A DNA stretch of 64,000 nt from positions 52,712,605 through 52,776,604 of the forward strand of contig JAVGWX010000002.1 in NCBI GenBank assembly GCA_036924085.1, in the 5' to 3' direction. The notes under the pieces are model-generated. The model was not told the DNA's origin. It searched no databases and was given only the letters and a program-made list of their open reading frames with translations. Position numbers and translations under genes: made by a program. Shown in pieces: positions 25,001 to 38,806 of this stretch; position 1 is the stretch's first letter, and every line of letters starts with the position of its first letter. Source of the stretch: Ariolimax columbianus (Eukaryota; Mollusca; Gastropoda; Stylommatophora; Arionidae).

Positions 25001-28000
25001 CAAAATGCCTGAAAATTCTCCAATGTATACAAGAAATTGTTTCCCCATCTAGAAGGGTCCACAGTTAGATAACGTTAACTTAGTCTAATGTACAAATTAG
25101 GATCAATACGTTATCAGACTAAATCTTTCTTTAACAAATACATCAAGAAAAAGAACAAGTTCAGTTAGTAACAAAGAATTATAGTCCCTTTACAATGTAT
25201 GTCTTTATTTGTCCAAAATAACACTCTTGTATTATCAGTAGCTTAGCGTGATGCTTATTTTAGGGTAATCAGAGTCATGAACGTAAAGGCACATTATCGT
25301 TCATTTGTTCTAAAAATAGAAATTCAGCCAGAAAAGGCCTGCCTAATTTGCGGCTATTGAGCTTCAAGAAAAAATAGCGCATTCATGACCATCTCATATC
25401 TACCATTTGACCTAATCCTTACTCAGTGTTAGGGTGGTCGCAAATCAACTTTGCAGATTCACGCATTTGCTAACATGTCACAATCAAAGTCCTTCGTCAC
25501 ACACAGAAAAAAGACATAAGAAACGCAAACAACACATTGGAACGTACATATACTTTTCACGTTTATTTCAAGTTTAACCAGAGCCATGAACACTTTCTGG
25601 TTGATTTTTAAACAAAAATTGTTTTCAATGTTGTGCACAATAAATCCATAATAAGTTGACGATGTTTCTCTATTCAGACCAGGTTTTTATCCAAACGTTA
25701 TTATCAATCCCCAATCACGCAATAACGTGCCAATCACGAAATAACGTGCCAATCACGCAATAGACTGCATTATTTGGATTATCTACAATGGAGTTACCAT
25801 GCTTTGTAAAAATCAAAATGGAGACAAGAAAGTAACACATACACGTTTTTAAGGGGAAAATATAAATGCTGAAAAGGGAGATGTGTTGTTATTATTGTTA
25901 TGCTGTTGTTTTTGTTGCTATTGTTGTTGTTACTATTGTAGTTGTTATTAATGTCATTGTTATAATTGTTGTTGCTATTGTTCATATTATTATTGTTGTT
26001 GATGAAAGGACGATACTTTTATTAAGGTGACGGTAGTTTTTTCTAACAGTCGATAAAAGTAAACTGGTATGGCCCAACAATCCCATTGGGACAGAGACAA
26101 AACAAATCCACAAGTCAAATCGAAGAGCTCAGATACAAGCAGTTTCTGACAATAACAAATAACAATAACAACTGAAAAAAATGACAACAGCAATAACAAC
26201 AACTACATTTACAACAACATTAGTAGCAACAACAAAACAAACAACAATAACGACACATATTAACAACACCATTACCATAACACTAATTATACTATTATAA
26301 CAACAACAATAAGACCTTCTACATTAACAACAACATTAGTAACAACAACAACAATAATATTAACAAAAATAACAAAAACAACATCAATACCAGCAACAAC
26401 TTTAAGAACTGTAACAACAAAAAGGCAGGCAGGATTAACTGCGCTACTTCTTATCCTCACTCTCTCGTCTCATGCCACCCGACCCCAGTGGCAAGTCAAG
26501 GACAAGACGACTAGGGGGCGACTACGAGATGCAGGGGACTCTGCATCAAGCACCCGTGAAAAAGACGGCGTAGTCCGGAGTCGAACCCACACCACATGAT
26601 CACGAGGCCGACGGATTAACCACTTCGCCACGAAATCCCTAACTATAACAACAGCAACATTAATAACAATAACAAAGACAACAACACAAAATAACAACAC
26701 CATTGACACGATAATAATACTAATATACTAAAAAAACAATAACAGCAAAATGATCATAACACAACAACAAAAAACAACAACAAAAACAATAACGCATCTT
26801 GCACGCAAGTGATCAAAGTAACATTAATAAACTCTATTTCAAGAACACTTAAGGGTCAGAGTGGACTAACCTCTTCAAACTTAAGACAGTATTCTCGAAT
26901 ATTCCAGCAGCTCACCATTCCCTGCGTATCCCCAGTGACCAATACACTATCATCAGGTGTTGTACACATAGCTAGCACTGACTCATCTTGAAGGTTTGGT
27001 GCATAGAAGGATCCTAGTGATAGAGAATGAACACACTGTTAAGTTATTTTCTGTGTAATATAACAAATTCGAGCAACAAAAATAATACAAGCATTTTCAA
27101 TAATGGTAATACTAGTAGGAGTATGGAACATATAGACAACATTAGAGAATGGTCTGAAAGCTGACAAATTGAGTTTAATGTAGATAAATGTACAGTCATC
27201 TACATGAGTAGATCCAATATGGAACATAATTACAGGATGGGAAAGAAAAGTATTAGAAAGATATAAAAGGATAGAGACCTATGGGTTGTTATAATAGATC
27301 ATACAGGTAAGATGAGGGAGCAAGTCCAGGCAACCGTAAAAAAAGCAAATGTAATGTTAGATATGATAAAAAAGATATATTAAACATATGAGGAAGGAAG
27401 TGATAGTCAAACTGTATAAAGTATTAGTTAGATCTAAACTGGAGTACTGTGTTCAGGTGTGGAGTCCATATCATAGAGGGGACATAAACATGCTGGAAAT
27501 GATACAGAAGAGTAGTATACCCGATAGTGCAATTCCGGAACTACAGTTATGAGGAAAGACTAAAAAAACCCGGCCTACAGTGTTTAGAAAACTGAAGAAT
27601 TCGAGGTGATTTAATACAGGTTTATACGATAAACAAGGGAAACAATAAACTGGATTATAACAAGTTTTTTTCAAAGTACAGCCGCAAACTAGAACAAGAG
27701 AGCACAGCTATACATTAATTAAAGAAAAGTCCATATTATATATTTAAAAAAACATGTTTTTATTCAGAGAGTGGTGAATGCTTGGAATGCATTTCCACAT
27801 GAAATAGTAAAGGCAGGGTCAATTTAAAGCTTTCAAGAATAAATTGGAAGTGAATTAAAATAAAATGGTTGTATACACACTCTGCAGAGTTTTCTAAACC
27901 AGTATAAAGACATTAGGTTAAGTATTTCACAATATCAGTAGTAATATTAGCCGTAATACATGTACTTACAGAAATGCTATTAATGCTAGCAACATTATTT

Positions 28001-28177
28001 GTATTTATAGTAATGCATATAACAATAGCAACAATAATAAACAATATCACTTGCAATATGAAACGTCTTTACTAGCAACAACACAATATTGAAATAAATA
28101 AAAATCATACTAGCAACACTAGACGTATTTGCTGGAATGGTCATATTATAAATCTTTGCAACAATGATTATGTCACT

Positions 28178-28208
<31 letters not shown>

Positions 28209-31200
28209 AATGCCCACAACGAGTAAGTTCATTCGTTTATGCGCCATGAAAAAGGTGTTAAGTGGCGAGTTGTAGTAGCGTTCCTTACATTCTGTCAATA
28301 ATATAAATATTTACAGTAATGTTTTTGTTACTGTCAATAATACAAATCTTTACAGTAATGTTTTTGTTACTGTCAATAATACAAATCTTTACAGTAATGC
28401 TTTCGTTACTGTCAATAATACAAATCTTTACAGTAATGCTTTCGTTACTATCAATAATACAAATCTTTACAGTAATGCTTTTGTTACTGTCAATAATACA
28501 AATCTTTACAGTAATGCTTTTGGTACTGTCAATAATACAAATCTTTACAGTAATGCTTTTTTGTTACTAGGAATAATACAAATATTTACAGTTATGCTTT
28601 CGTTACTATCAATATTACAAATCTTTGCAATAATGTTTTTGTTACTGTAAATAATACAAATCTTTACAGAAATGTGTACGCTAGTTTCACACACACACGC
28701 TTGATGGAGTGGATGAATATCATCAGTCCAGGATGAGCGGAGTGCCTCATTAATGGATGTTTTTTTTTTTGGTAGGCGGAGGAGGGAGCTAAGCCTAGGG
28801 GCGTTTGTCAGCTACGTGAGCTTCGAAGATCAATTATTCTAGATTTTCTGCAATATCGTTTTTTTTTTAAATGTATGTTTTAATTATGTCTCGGGTTTGC
28901 ACAGTATCTGCACCCCTACAGCCTACACATCTTACTCCGAGACTGATAGGCAGGCAAATTGGCTAGAAAAAGGGAAAGACAGCAAACCTCAAACTGAAGA
29001 AAGAACAGTTCATGACGAAGCAAAATCTATCATTAAAAAAACTGCCCCAGAGACAGATGGCACAGAGAACACACACAATCCCAAATAATAAACACGTACT
29101 TCCCTTTACAAAGAACAGATCGTGACAATATATAGACATCAAGTCGAATCAGACACCTTATGTTCAACACATTTAACATTGGATACACAGACATGACCTC
29201 TTGAGATAAGAACACGCGAAGAATAATAAAACACTTTGTTTAAGCAAGTCGACTCAATAGAAGTACTTTGGCGCAGAGTTCCTAAAACAGGCAAACTGTA
29301 ATAGTGGTCTTATACTCATCAAGAGTGAAAAAGGAACAAGTCAAAACATGATGACGTCGGATCAATGAGAGGAGCAGTGGCCCGTATTGTTACAGTACTC
29401 ACCCATTTCTTTGTTGGCAGTGTAAATATTCCAGAATCTAAGAACCCCTGCCTCACTGGAGACCAACACAGCACTCTCGGTAAACCTTATAGCTGCCCTG
29501 GCCTTCAAGAATAGCAGCTTGTCCACTGGGGCTGTTTGTCTGAGTAAAAGTATGATCTCACTTCATCATTGAATACAACTACAACCTGTCGTTGCTACCT
29601 CATTCCTTTTCTGTAAAGTTCAATAATCGAACTAAAACAATCTCATAATCTCACCCTCTTCTGGTGCCTCTCTCTCTCTCTATATATATATATATATGTG
29701 TGTGTTTGTGTATATGTATGTATGTGTATGTGTGTGTTTCTGTGTGTCGGTGTGTGTTTTGGTATCTGTGTGTGTTTGGTCTGTGTATGTTTGTGTGTGC
29801 GTGTCTGTGCGTGTGCCTGTGAATGTGTCTATATGTTTCTGTGTGACTGCTGGACTGTGTGTTTGTCTGTGTTCCTCTATGTGTGTATATTATTCATGGG
29901 CCGCGGTGTCGTAGTGGATAGTGCACTGGCCTCCCAGGGTTCAATCCCCAGTTGGTGCAGGATTGATGCTAGTGTTATGATCAGTCACCCAGAGCTGCGA
30001 TGACCTTTCTAAACCTCCACATGTTGACCCTAGATAACAGACTGCAACAGAGCAGGCTGGCTAAGGAGAAGGGGTCAACAAGGGAAGGCTAACCCTGAAA
30101 GTGGATGCGTTCGACTGAAAGGTGCAATTTTCGCAATCAATCTGAAAACTACGACACAATGCATTCCGGTGTCTGGGCGTCATCCTGCTACTTGCAAAGT
30201 TCTTTTCATGGCTTTGTAGCCGGAGTTTGAGAACGTTCATGGCTTTGTAGCGGGAGTTTGAGAACGTTCATGGCTTTGTAGCGGGAGTTTGAGAACGTTC
30301 ATGGCTTTGTAGCGGGAGTTTGAGAACGTTCATGGCTTTGTAGCGGGAGTTTGAGAACGTTCATGGCTTTGTAGCGGGAGTTTGAGAACGTTCATGGCCT
30401 TGTAGCGGGAGTTTGAGAACGTGCATGGCTTTGTAGTGGGAGTTTGAGAACGTTCATGGCTTTGTAGCGGGAGTTTGAAAACGTGCATGGCTTTGTAGCG
30501 GGAGTTTGAGAACGAACGACGAAGAAGAAGACATATACATATATACATACATACAATACCTAATATATCCCAGATTGACCCTACTATGACTTGACTTACA
30601 CCATCTCTTCTACTATGACACTGATTCACCATCATCAGCACGCACGAGATGTGTGGGACACTTCTGCAATCCGCCTGTAAACGCACGTTTCGGGCCCACA
30701 AAAGAGTAAAATTACTCATTGGGTTGGGGCATTCTTCTTCTTCTTCTTCTTCGTTCGTTCTCAATCTTCGGCGCCAAACCCTGAAAGGGCTTAAGTAGCA
30801 GAATGTAGTCCAGAGAACGGAATGCGTTGTGTCGTAGTTTACAGCTTGACTGCGAAATTTGCACCTTTGGGTCCAACACATCCGACTTCAGTAAGCATTT
30901 TTTTAATACCGGGTTAGCATTCCCTCTTCGATCCCTTCTCCTTAGCCAGTCTGCCCTGCTGCAGCCTGTTATCCAGGATAACCGCGTGGAGGTGTAAAAG
31001 GGTCTTGGCAGCTCTGGTTCGCTGTCCCTGACGCTAGCAGTCTGCTATTGGTCGCTGACCACTGCAGCTCATGCGCTGCTCAGCATCTTGATCCCAGTTG
31101 GGGCATTCAACAACAACAAGAAGAGCAGCCATGAGGTGGACCTTCTTTGTGCTCTTGTAGCTTATAGTATCTAAGCCCATCCTTTCTTATCCATATCTTG

Positions 31201-34200
31201 TGGCATATCTAACACTTACGGTGCTACTGTTCATTGTTCCATTTTCGGGCCTCAGCACCACTGAAATAAGGCACGTAATAACATTATCACAATCAGACTG
31301 CTTAGCTTTGTAAATATATATTTTCGTCTCATACTTTCTATTAGATGCCCATGTTAAATGGTAAACAGATTATTTTCAAGGTAAGAATATTCTCCGATTC
31401 AGCTGGAGATAGGGGAAAATGAACTTGGATGCGAGATATCATCCGGTAGTTGAGATGGATGTGAGATATCCTCAAGTAGTTGAGATGGATGTGAGATATC
31501 CTCAGGTAGTTGAGATGGATGTTAGATGGATGTGAGATATTCTCAGGTAGTTGACATGGATGTGAGATATCCTCAGGTAGTTGAGATGGATGTGAGATAT
31601 CCTCGGGTAGTTGAGATGTATGTTAGATGGATGTGAGATATCCTCAGGTAGTTGAGATGGATGTTAGATATCCTCAGGTAGTTGAGATGTATGTGAGATG
31701 GATGTGAGATATCCTCAGGTAGTTGAGATGGATGTTAGATGGATGTGAGATATCCTCGGGTAGTTGAGATGGATGTTAGATATCCTCAGGTAGTTGAGAT
31801 GTATGTGAGATGGATGTGAGATATCCTCAGGTAGTTGAGATGGATGTTAGATGGATGTGAGATATCCTCAGGTAGTTGACATGGATGTCTTCTTCTTCTT
31901 CTTCATCGTCCGCAGTCAGACAGTAACCATTATTTTTTCGAAAAAAGCGGCGGTCATCATGAGGCTGTCGACACTGCCATAGAGCTTGTCTTGTGGTTCC
32001 ACTGGTGATGGCCACATCTGCTCTCTCTGATCCTCGTATGTCGGGCAGTTCTGCAGCAGATGCTCAGCGGTCATTTTCTCGGTACCACACGGGCATTCGT
32101 CGGTACCACCTATCTTCAATTTGTTGAATAGGTGGTACCTCAGTCTAGTGTGGCCAGTGCGAAGTCTGAAGACAACGACCTGCTCTCTTCTGTTCAACTG
32201 GTAATAGGCATCGTTTTTGGTGTAGCCGGTATGTTCAGTTTCCCATTTGGTCATGTATCTGGCTTTAATAAGCCGTTTTGACTCTTCGTACGTCATACTA
32301 GTATCTGTTTGTGGGAGTCTTGTACCTTCTTTTGCCAGTCTGTCTGCCTCCTCGTTGCCTTGGATGTTGCAGTGTGATGGGACCCACTGTACCACTACCC
32401 TTTTTGGTGCGGACTGCTGGCATAGTTGACAGAGTACTGCTCTTAAGTCGTTAAGCTCAGTGTTTTTCTAGCTTTTTAGCGCTGTGACTACGGCCAGAGC
32501 ATCTGTAAGCAGGACTGTATGGCTTTCATTTTCTTTATGTGTCACAATTTCTTCCACTGCCGCCTTCAGTGCCTCTGCCTCCGCTCTGAAATTGCTTGTG
32601 TACTTACCAGTAGCGAATGACAGTGTTATTTTTCTGCCATTTGGTAGGTTCAGGAATGCTTCTGCCCCTCCGTTCTGTGTAGTGTTTGTTACAGAACCGT
32701 CGGTGTATGCATGGGTCCAGTCCATGCTTGGGAAGTTTTTCGATATTAAGCTTAGGGTAGTATCTCTCCTTTCTTTTTCAGTCTGGCAGTTTTTGTTTCC
32801 AATACCTGGTATATTTTCTACCACCTCTGGAAATATATCCTGCCTCCAGGTAGGTTTTCGTACAGTAGTGATGGGCTTTGTTGTTGTTAGTGCGTTTATG
32901 GGATCTTCGTGCATCTTTGTTTTGGCTATTTCTGCAAAGTTTCTCCGCTTTAGTTTCCCATTTCCCAAATTGTTTAGTCTCTGGTGCATTGGGTGGTCAG
33001 TCAGTCTTCGGAGTTTCTCTGACTGCAGCTGGGCTCTGCAGTCTCTTCTATCGGTCATGGGTTGCAGCTTTGTAATCTTTTCAAGTTCTACAATTGGCGT
33101 TGACTTCATGTCTCCTGTTATAACTCTCATGGCTTGGTTTTGAAGTTTGTTAACTTTATCGAAGTTCGCCTTTGCTGCTGTTGTCCATGCCGCAATGCCA
33201 TACTCGAGAACTGGTCTCACTCTTCCAGTGTACAGTTTCTTTAGTATACTTTCGTCTGCTCCCCAGCTTGTGCCAGCAAGTTTCCTCATGATTGCCATTC
33301 TTTCTCTGGCTCTCATTCGGTTTCTCTCGATCTGACTTTATCATGTCATGCGCCGATCAAATGTGACTCCCAGATAGTTTGGGTTGTCGTTTGGCTGCAG
33401 GAATTTGCCATTTAGACTTAATTTGGTGTTTTGGGGTTTGATTGAAAGCGAGAATATTGTACATGTGGTTTTCTCCTCGTTTATTTTGACCAGCCATGAG
33501 TTCGCCCACTCTTCCAGCGATGTTAGGGCCTGCTGCATCCGATTTCTTGCTATGGTGAGATTCTTTTCAGAGGTCCACATAGCCAGATCGTCTGCAAACA
33601 TTGAGCTATGGACTCTTCTTGGTATATTCTCTGTAATGTCGTTTATATACACCAGGACGAGTGTGGGTGACAGTACTCCCCCTTGGGGTATTCCCTGCTC
33701 AAGTGTCACCTTTTTGCTCATCTGCCCCTGTACTTGGACTCTGGCCGTTCTTTGTTTGAGGTAGTGGTTGATCCACTTGTACATTCTCCCACAAACTTCA
33801 CTTCTCCTTAGCTTGACTCCAAGTCCGTCTTTCCAGACTTTGTCAAATGCCTTTTCCAGGTCCACCCAAACCGCTACTGTGTGTTTCTGTGCCTGGTAGG
33901 CATCTGCTATTTCCTCGGCTATGAGGATGACCTGGTCCTCATTGGATCTGTGCTGTCTAAAGCCGGCTTGCTGTGGAATTAGTATTCGTTTTTCTTCCAG
34001 ATGCCACATCAGTCTGGTGCTTATCATACGTTCCATCAGTTTGCCGACACAGCTCAGTAGGCTGATAGGCCTGTATCCATTTGGATCTGTTTTGTCCTTT
34101 CCTCTCTTTGGTACTGGTACAAGTACTGCGTCTTTCCATGCCTGGGGTACAATTCCCCTTTTCCAGCTTTGGTTCAGGACCGATAGCAGTTTCCTCTTCG

Positions 34201-37200
34201 CTGTTTGGCCCAGTCCCATCAGCATTTCGTTTGTTATCCCGTCTTTTCCAGGAGGGGTCCTTTTCTTTAGTGTTCTCATGGCCTCTTCCATTTCACTCAT
34301 TGTTAATTTGGCAGTCATATGCTCTTCTGGTGCCGTATTGATGTTGTCGTGCCCCTTTTGCTCTTCACTAATGTCTGTATGCCTATCTGCAGGGACCTCG
34401 ATGTGGTTTGCTTTGGCATAGTGTTCTACAAAAGCGTTTGCGGCTTTTATTCCAGTGAGCAAGTTTTCGCCCTGCTTGATGGTAATTTCTTTGTTTGAAG
34501 GGGTTTCTTCATTCATGGCTCTGACTAGCTTCCATAGCTTGTTCCCTTCTTTGTCTAGGTTGAGGCTTTCGGTTTTGTTTTTCCAGCTCTCTCTTGCTGT
34601 TTGGTTTGACATGGACGTGAAATATCCTCAGATAGTTGACATGGATGTTAGATATCCTCAGGTAGTTGAGATGGATAGATATCCTCAGGAAGTTGAGATG
34701 GATGTGAGATATCCTCAGAAAGTTGAGATGGATGTGAGATATCCTAGGTAGTTGAGATGGATGTGAGATAGATGTGAGATGGATGTGAGATAGATGTGAG
34801 ATGGATGTGAGATAGATGTGAGATGGATGTGAGATAGATGTGAGATATACTCAGGTAGTACAGATGGATGTGAGATATATGTGAGATGGATGTGAGATAG
34901 ATGTGAGATGGATGTGAGATAGATGTGAGATATACTCAGGTAGTTGAGATGGATATGAGATAGATGTGAGATGGATGTGAGATAGATGTGAGATGGATGT
35001 GAGATAGATGTGAGATATACTCAGGTAGTTGAGATGGATGTGAGATAGATGTGAGATATACTCAGGTAGTTGAGATGGATGTGAGATAGATGTGAGATAT
35101 ACTCAGGTAGTTGAGATGGATGTGAGATGGATGTGAGATATACTCAGGTAGTTGAGATGGATGTGAGATAGATGTGAGATGGATGTGAGATAGATGTGAG
35201 ATATACTCAGGCAGTTGAGATGGATGTGAGATAGATGTGAGATGGATGTGAGATAGATATGAGATATACTCAGGTAGTTGAGATGGATGTGAGATAGATG
35301 TGAGATATACTCAGGTAGTTGAGATGAATGTGAGATAGATGTGAGATATACTCAGGTAGTTGAGATGGATGTGAGATAGATGTGAGATATACTCAGGTAG
35401 TTGAGATTGATGTGAGATAGATGTGAGATGGATGTGAGATAGATGTGAGATATACTCAGGTAGCTGAGATGGATGTGAGATAGATGTGAGATGGATGTGA
35501 GATAGATGTGAGATATACTCAGGTAGTTGAGATGGATGTGAGATAGATGTGAGATGGATGTGAGATAGATGTGAGATATACTCAGGTAGTTGAGATGGAT
35601 GTGAGATAGATGTGAGATATACTCAGGTAGTTGAGATGGATTTGAGATAGATGTGAGATATACTCAGGTGGTTGAGATGGATGTGAGATAGATGTGAAAT
35701 ATCCTCAGGTAGCTTAGATGAATGTGAGATAGATGTGAGATGGATGTGAGATGGATCTGAGATATCCTCAGGTAGTTGAGATAGATGGGAGATGGATGTG
35801 AGATATCCGCAGGTAGTTGAGAAGGATGTGAGATGGATGTGAGATGGATGTTAGACATCTCCTCAGGTAGTTTAGATAGATGTGAGATGGATGTGAGATG
35901 AATGTGAGATAGATCTGCATTATCCTCAGGTAGTTGAGATGGATGTGAGATGTCCTCACGTAGTTGAGATGGATGTGAGATATCATCAGGTAGTTGAGAT
36001 GGATGTTAGATATTCTCAGGTATTTGAGATGGATTTGAGATATCCTCAGGTAGTTGAGATGGATATTAGATATCATACGGTAGTTTAGATGGATGTTAGA
36101 TATTCTCAGGTATTTGAGATGGATGTTAGATATTCTCAGGTATTTGAGATGGATCTGAGATATTCTCAGGTAGTTGAGATGGATGTGAGATGGATGTGAG
36201 ATATCCTCGGGTAGTTGAGATAGATGTTAGATGGATGTGAGATATCCTCAGGTAGTTGACATAGATGTGAGATATCTTCAGGTAGTTGAGATGGATGTTA
36301 GATGGATGTGAGATATTCTCAGGTAGTTGACATGGATGTGAGATATTCTCAGGTAGTTGAGATGGATGTGAGATGGATATGAGATATCCTCGGGTAGTTG
36401 AGATAGATGTTAGATGGATGTGAGATATCCTCAGGTAGTTGACATAGATATGAGATATCGTCAGGTATTTGACACGGATGTGAGATATTCTCAGGTAGTT
36501 GAGGTGGATGAGAGATATCCTCGGGTAGTTGAGATAGATGTTAGATGGATGTGAGATATCCTCAGGTAGTTGACATAGATATGAGATATCGTCAGGTAGT
36601 TGACATGGATGTGAGATATTCTCAGGTAGTTGAGATGGATGAGAGATATCCTCAGGTAGTTGAGATAGAAAAAGACGAAATAATAAAGTAGTAATGGATA
36701 TGATATATCCTCAGAAATGTGTGATGCATAGGATTATACAGACTCAGAAAATTGAAATGGAAAGAGAAACAACCGGAAAGTTGTGATGGTTAGGATACAC
36801 TCTCATAAAAAAAGCTAACGATATAACCAAACATATCCTGGATTGAAACCAACAGGAAGCAGACACAAGAGCATATGGCAAAGAACAGTAGCAGCCAGAG
36901 CACTGGCAGTAACAAGGCGGAGTTGGAGAAGTTGGTCTGAAATATGAAGGGTGCGAAGCGTTTGCTGCAGCCCTATGTTCCCATTGCAATCGTAATTACA
37001 AAGGTGAGTCATGAAATAATGAGATGTACCTTTCAGCTCTGACATTTCACGAACACACAGAACACATATGATGGTTACCCGTGTTCTACTTTATGAGATA
37101 GTCTGTGTCGTGAGTTGGGTCTGGAGTTACAAGCTGACATAGAAATGGGCCTAACTTCAGCTCCTCCTACTCGGGTCTTTAGCGCCTCCAGCTTCTTGGA

Positions 37201-38765
37201 GCTGTGAATATGTGAGCCAAACAGAATCTGTTAGTCGTGACTGTCGGTCTATTGTTTGTCGTGACTGTCTGTCTATTGTTAGTCGTGACTGTCTATCTAT
37301 TGTTTGTCGTGACTGTCTATTGTTTGTCGTGACTGTCTATTGTTTGTCGTGTATGTGTCTTTTGTTAGTCGTGACTGTTTGTCTATTGTTTGACGTGACT
37401 GTCGGTCTATTGTTTGTCGTGACTGTCGATCTATTGTTTGTCGTGACTGTCTGTCTATTGTTTGTCGTGTCTGTCTATTGTTTGTCGTGACTGTCTATCT
37501 ATTGTTTGACGTGACTGTCTATTGTTTGTCGTGACTGTCTATTGTTTGTCGTGTATGTGTCTTTTGTTAGTCGTGACTGTTTGTCTATTGTTTGACGTGA
37601 CTGTCGGTCTATTGTTTGTCGTGACTGTCGATCTATTGTTTGTCGTGACTGTCTGTCTATTGTTTGTCGTGTCTGTCTATTGTTTGTCGTGTCTGTCTCT
37701 CTATTGTTTGAAGAGAATCATAGGTTTGATCTATGCCCCAGCTGTCAGACAGACCAAACTCCCACTTTGCATGAAAGAGGTTTGAAGCTATGCCCCAGCT
37801 GTAAGACAGACAAAACTCCCACTTTGCATGAAAGAGGTTTGAAGCTATGCCCCAGCTGTCAGACAGACCAAACTCCCACTGTTCATGAAAGAGCTTTGAA
37901 GCTATGCCCCAACTGTCAGATAGACCAAACTCCCACTGTTCATGAAAGAGGTTTGAAGCTATGCCCCAGCGATCAGACAGACCAAACTCCCACTGTGCAG
38001 GAAAGGTTTGAAGTTATGCCCTAACTGTCAGATAGAACCAAACTCCCACTGTACGTGAAAGAGGTTTGAATCTATGCCCCAGCTGTCAGACAGACCAAAG
38101 TCTCCCTGTACATGATGTGGCCGTCTTAGTTTGATAGAAAGCTCTAGAAACAGCACCTAAATTATAATTACATCATACTAGATCAGTGACCATTACAGTA
38201 CGTCGGATACAATAGCTATTCAAGAGCTATCTCTTGTTATGATAGGGTAATCTGGCAGCTTTTCCCTGTATATTTCTAGATGGTATTCTTCCTACTGTAT
38301 CGTTGTCTTAGTTTGGTCTGTTTAAGTTTTATTTTCTTAATTCTTTTCATTACTTACTTACGTCCCCTGTCCAAAACACCAGGGCATTCCACAGAGGGCC
38401 AGTGTTCAGCCTCTTGGTCATGGACAGCACTGCATTCACAGAAGTGTATGTATCTGCATCGGGTCACCCCAGACCGAGGTCTATTTACGGTTCTCAATAT
38501 TGAATATGGCTTTCGGGCCTCCTCGTGCAGCCTGTCCCTGCATCTTTATTCCCTATTTTCATTAAGGTCATATCTTTTTACATAGCCAAAATATGTTAAT
38601 CATCTGACTTGGTTTTAATTAAATAACTCTCTTTTTAACCATAGTAACTTCAAACTTCTTTATTTGTTTCCTTATCGTTCAATTAAATTCGTTCAAGTCT
38701 ACAATATATTCCTATTTAAAAGACATCAACTCTCTGTCTCTCTTTCTCTCACTCTTACTCTCTCT

Positions 38766-38806
<41 letters not shown>

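Larger units (their letters stand above)
31889..34605 (-). mobile_element. 5'-truncated LINE with RT and RNase H, inserted in 30-bp satellite
   Basis: 2.7-kb element with a (GAA)n tail (cttcttcttcttcttc on plus). Flanks are ttgacatggatgt at 31876-31888 and ttgacatggacgt at 34606-34618, a 13-bp target-site duplication with one mismatch that is itself satellite sequence. RT, thumb, RNase H and a terminal Cys/His segment follow in order; the endonuclease part is absent. Two breaks divide the frame (near 33330 and 32430). Jockey/I superfamily by architecture; the exact clade is uncertain. Confidence 0.92.

Noticed and set aside
26530..26640. Possible true tRNA gene (gggttcgactccgg B box)
   Set aside because: The acceptor stem does not close and the sequence continues into a SINE body with relatives at 19.3 and 20.8 kb.
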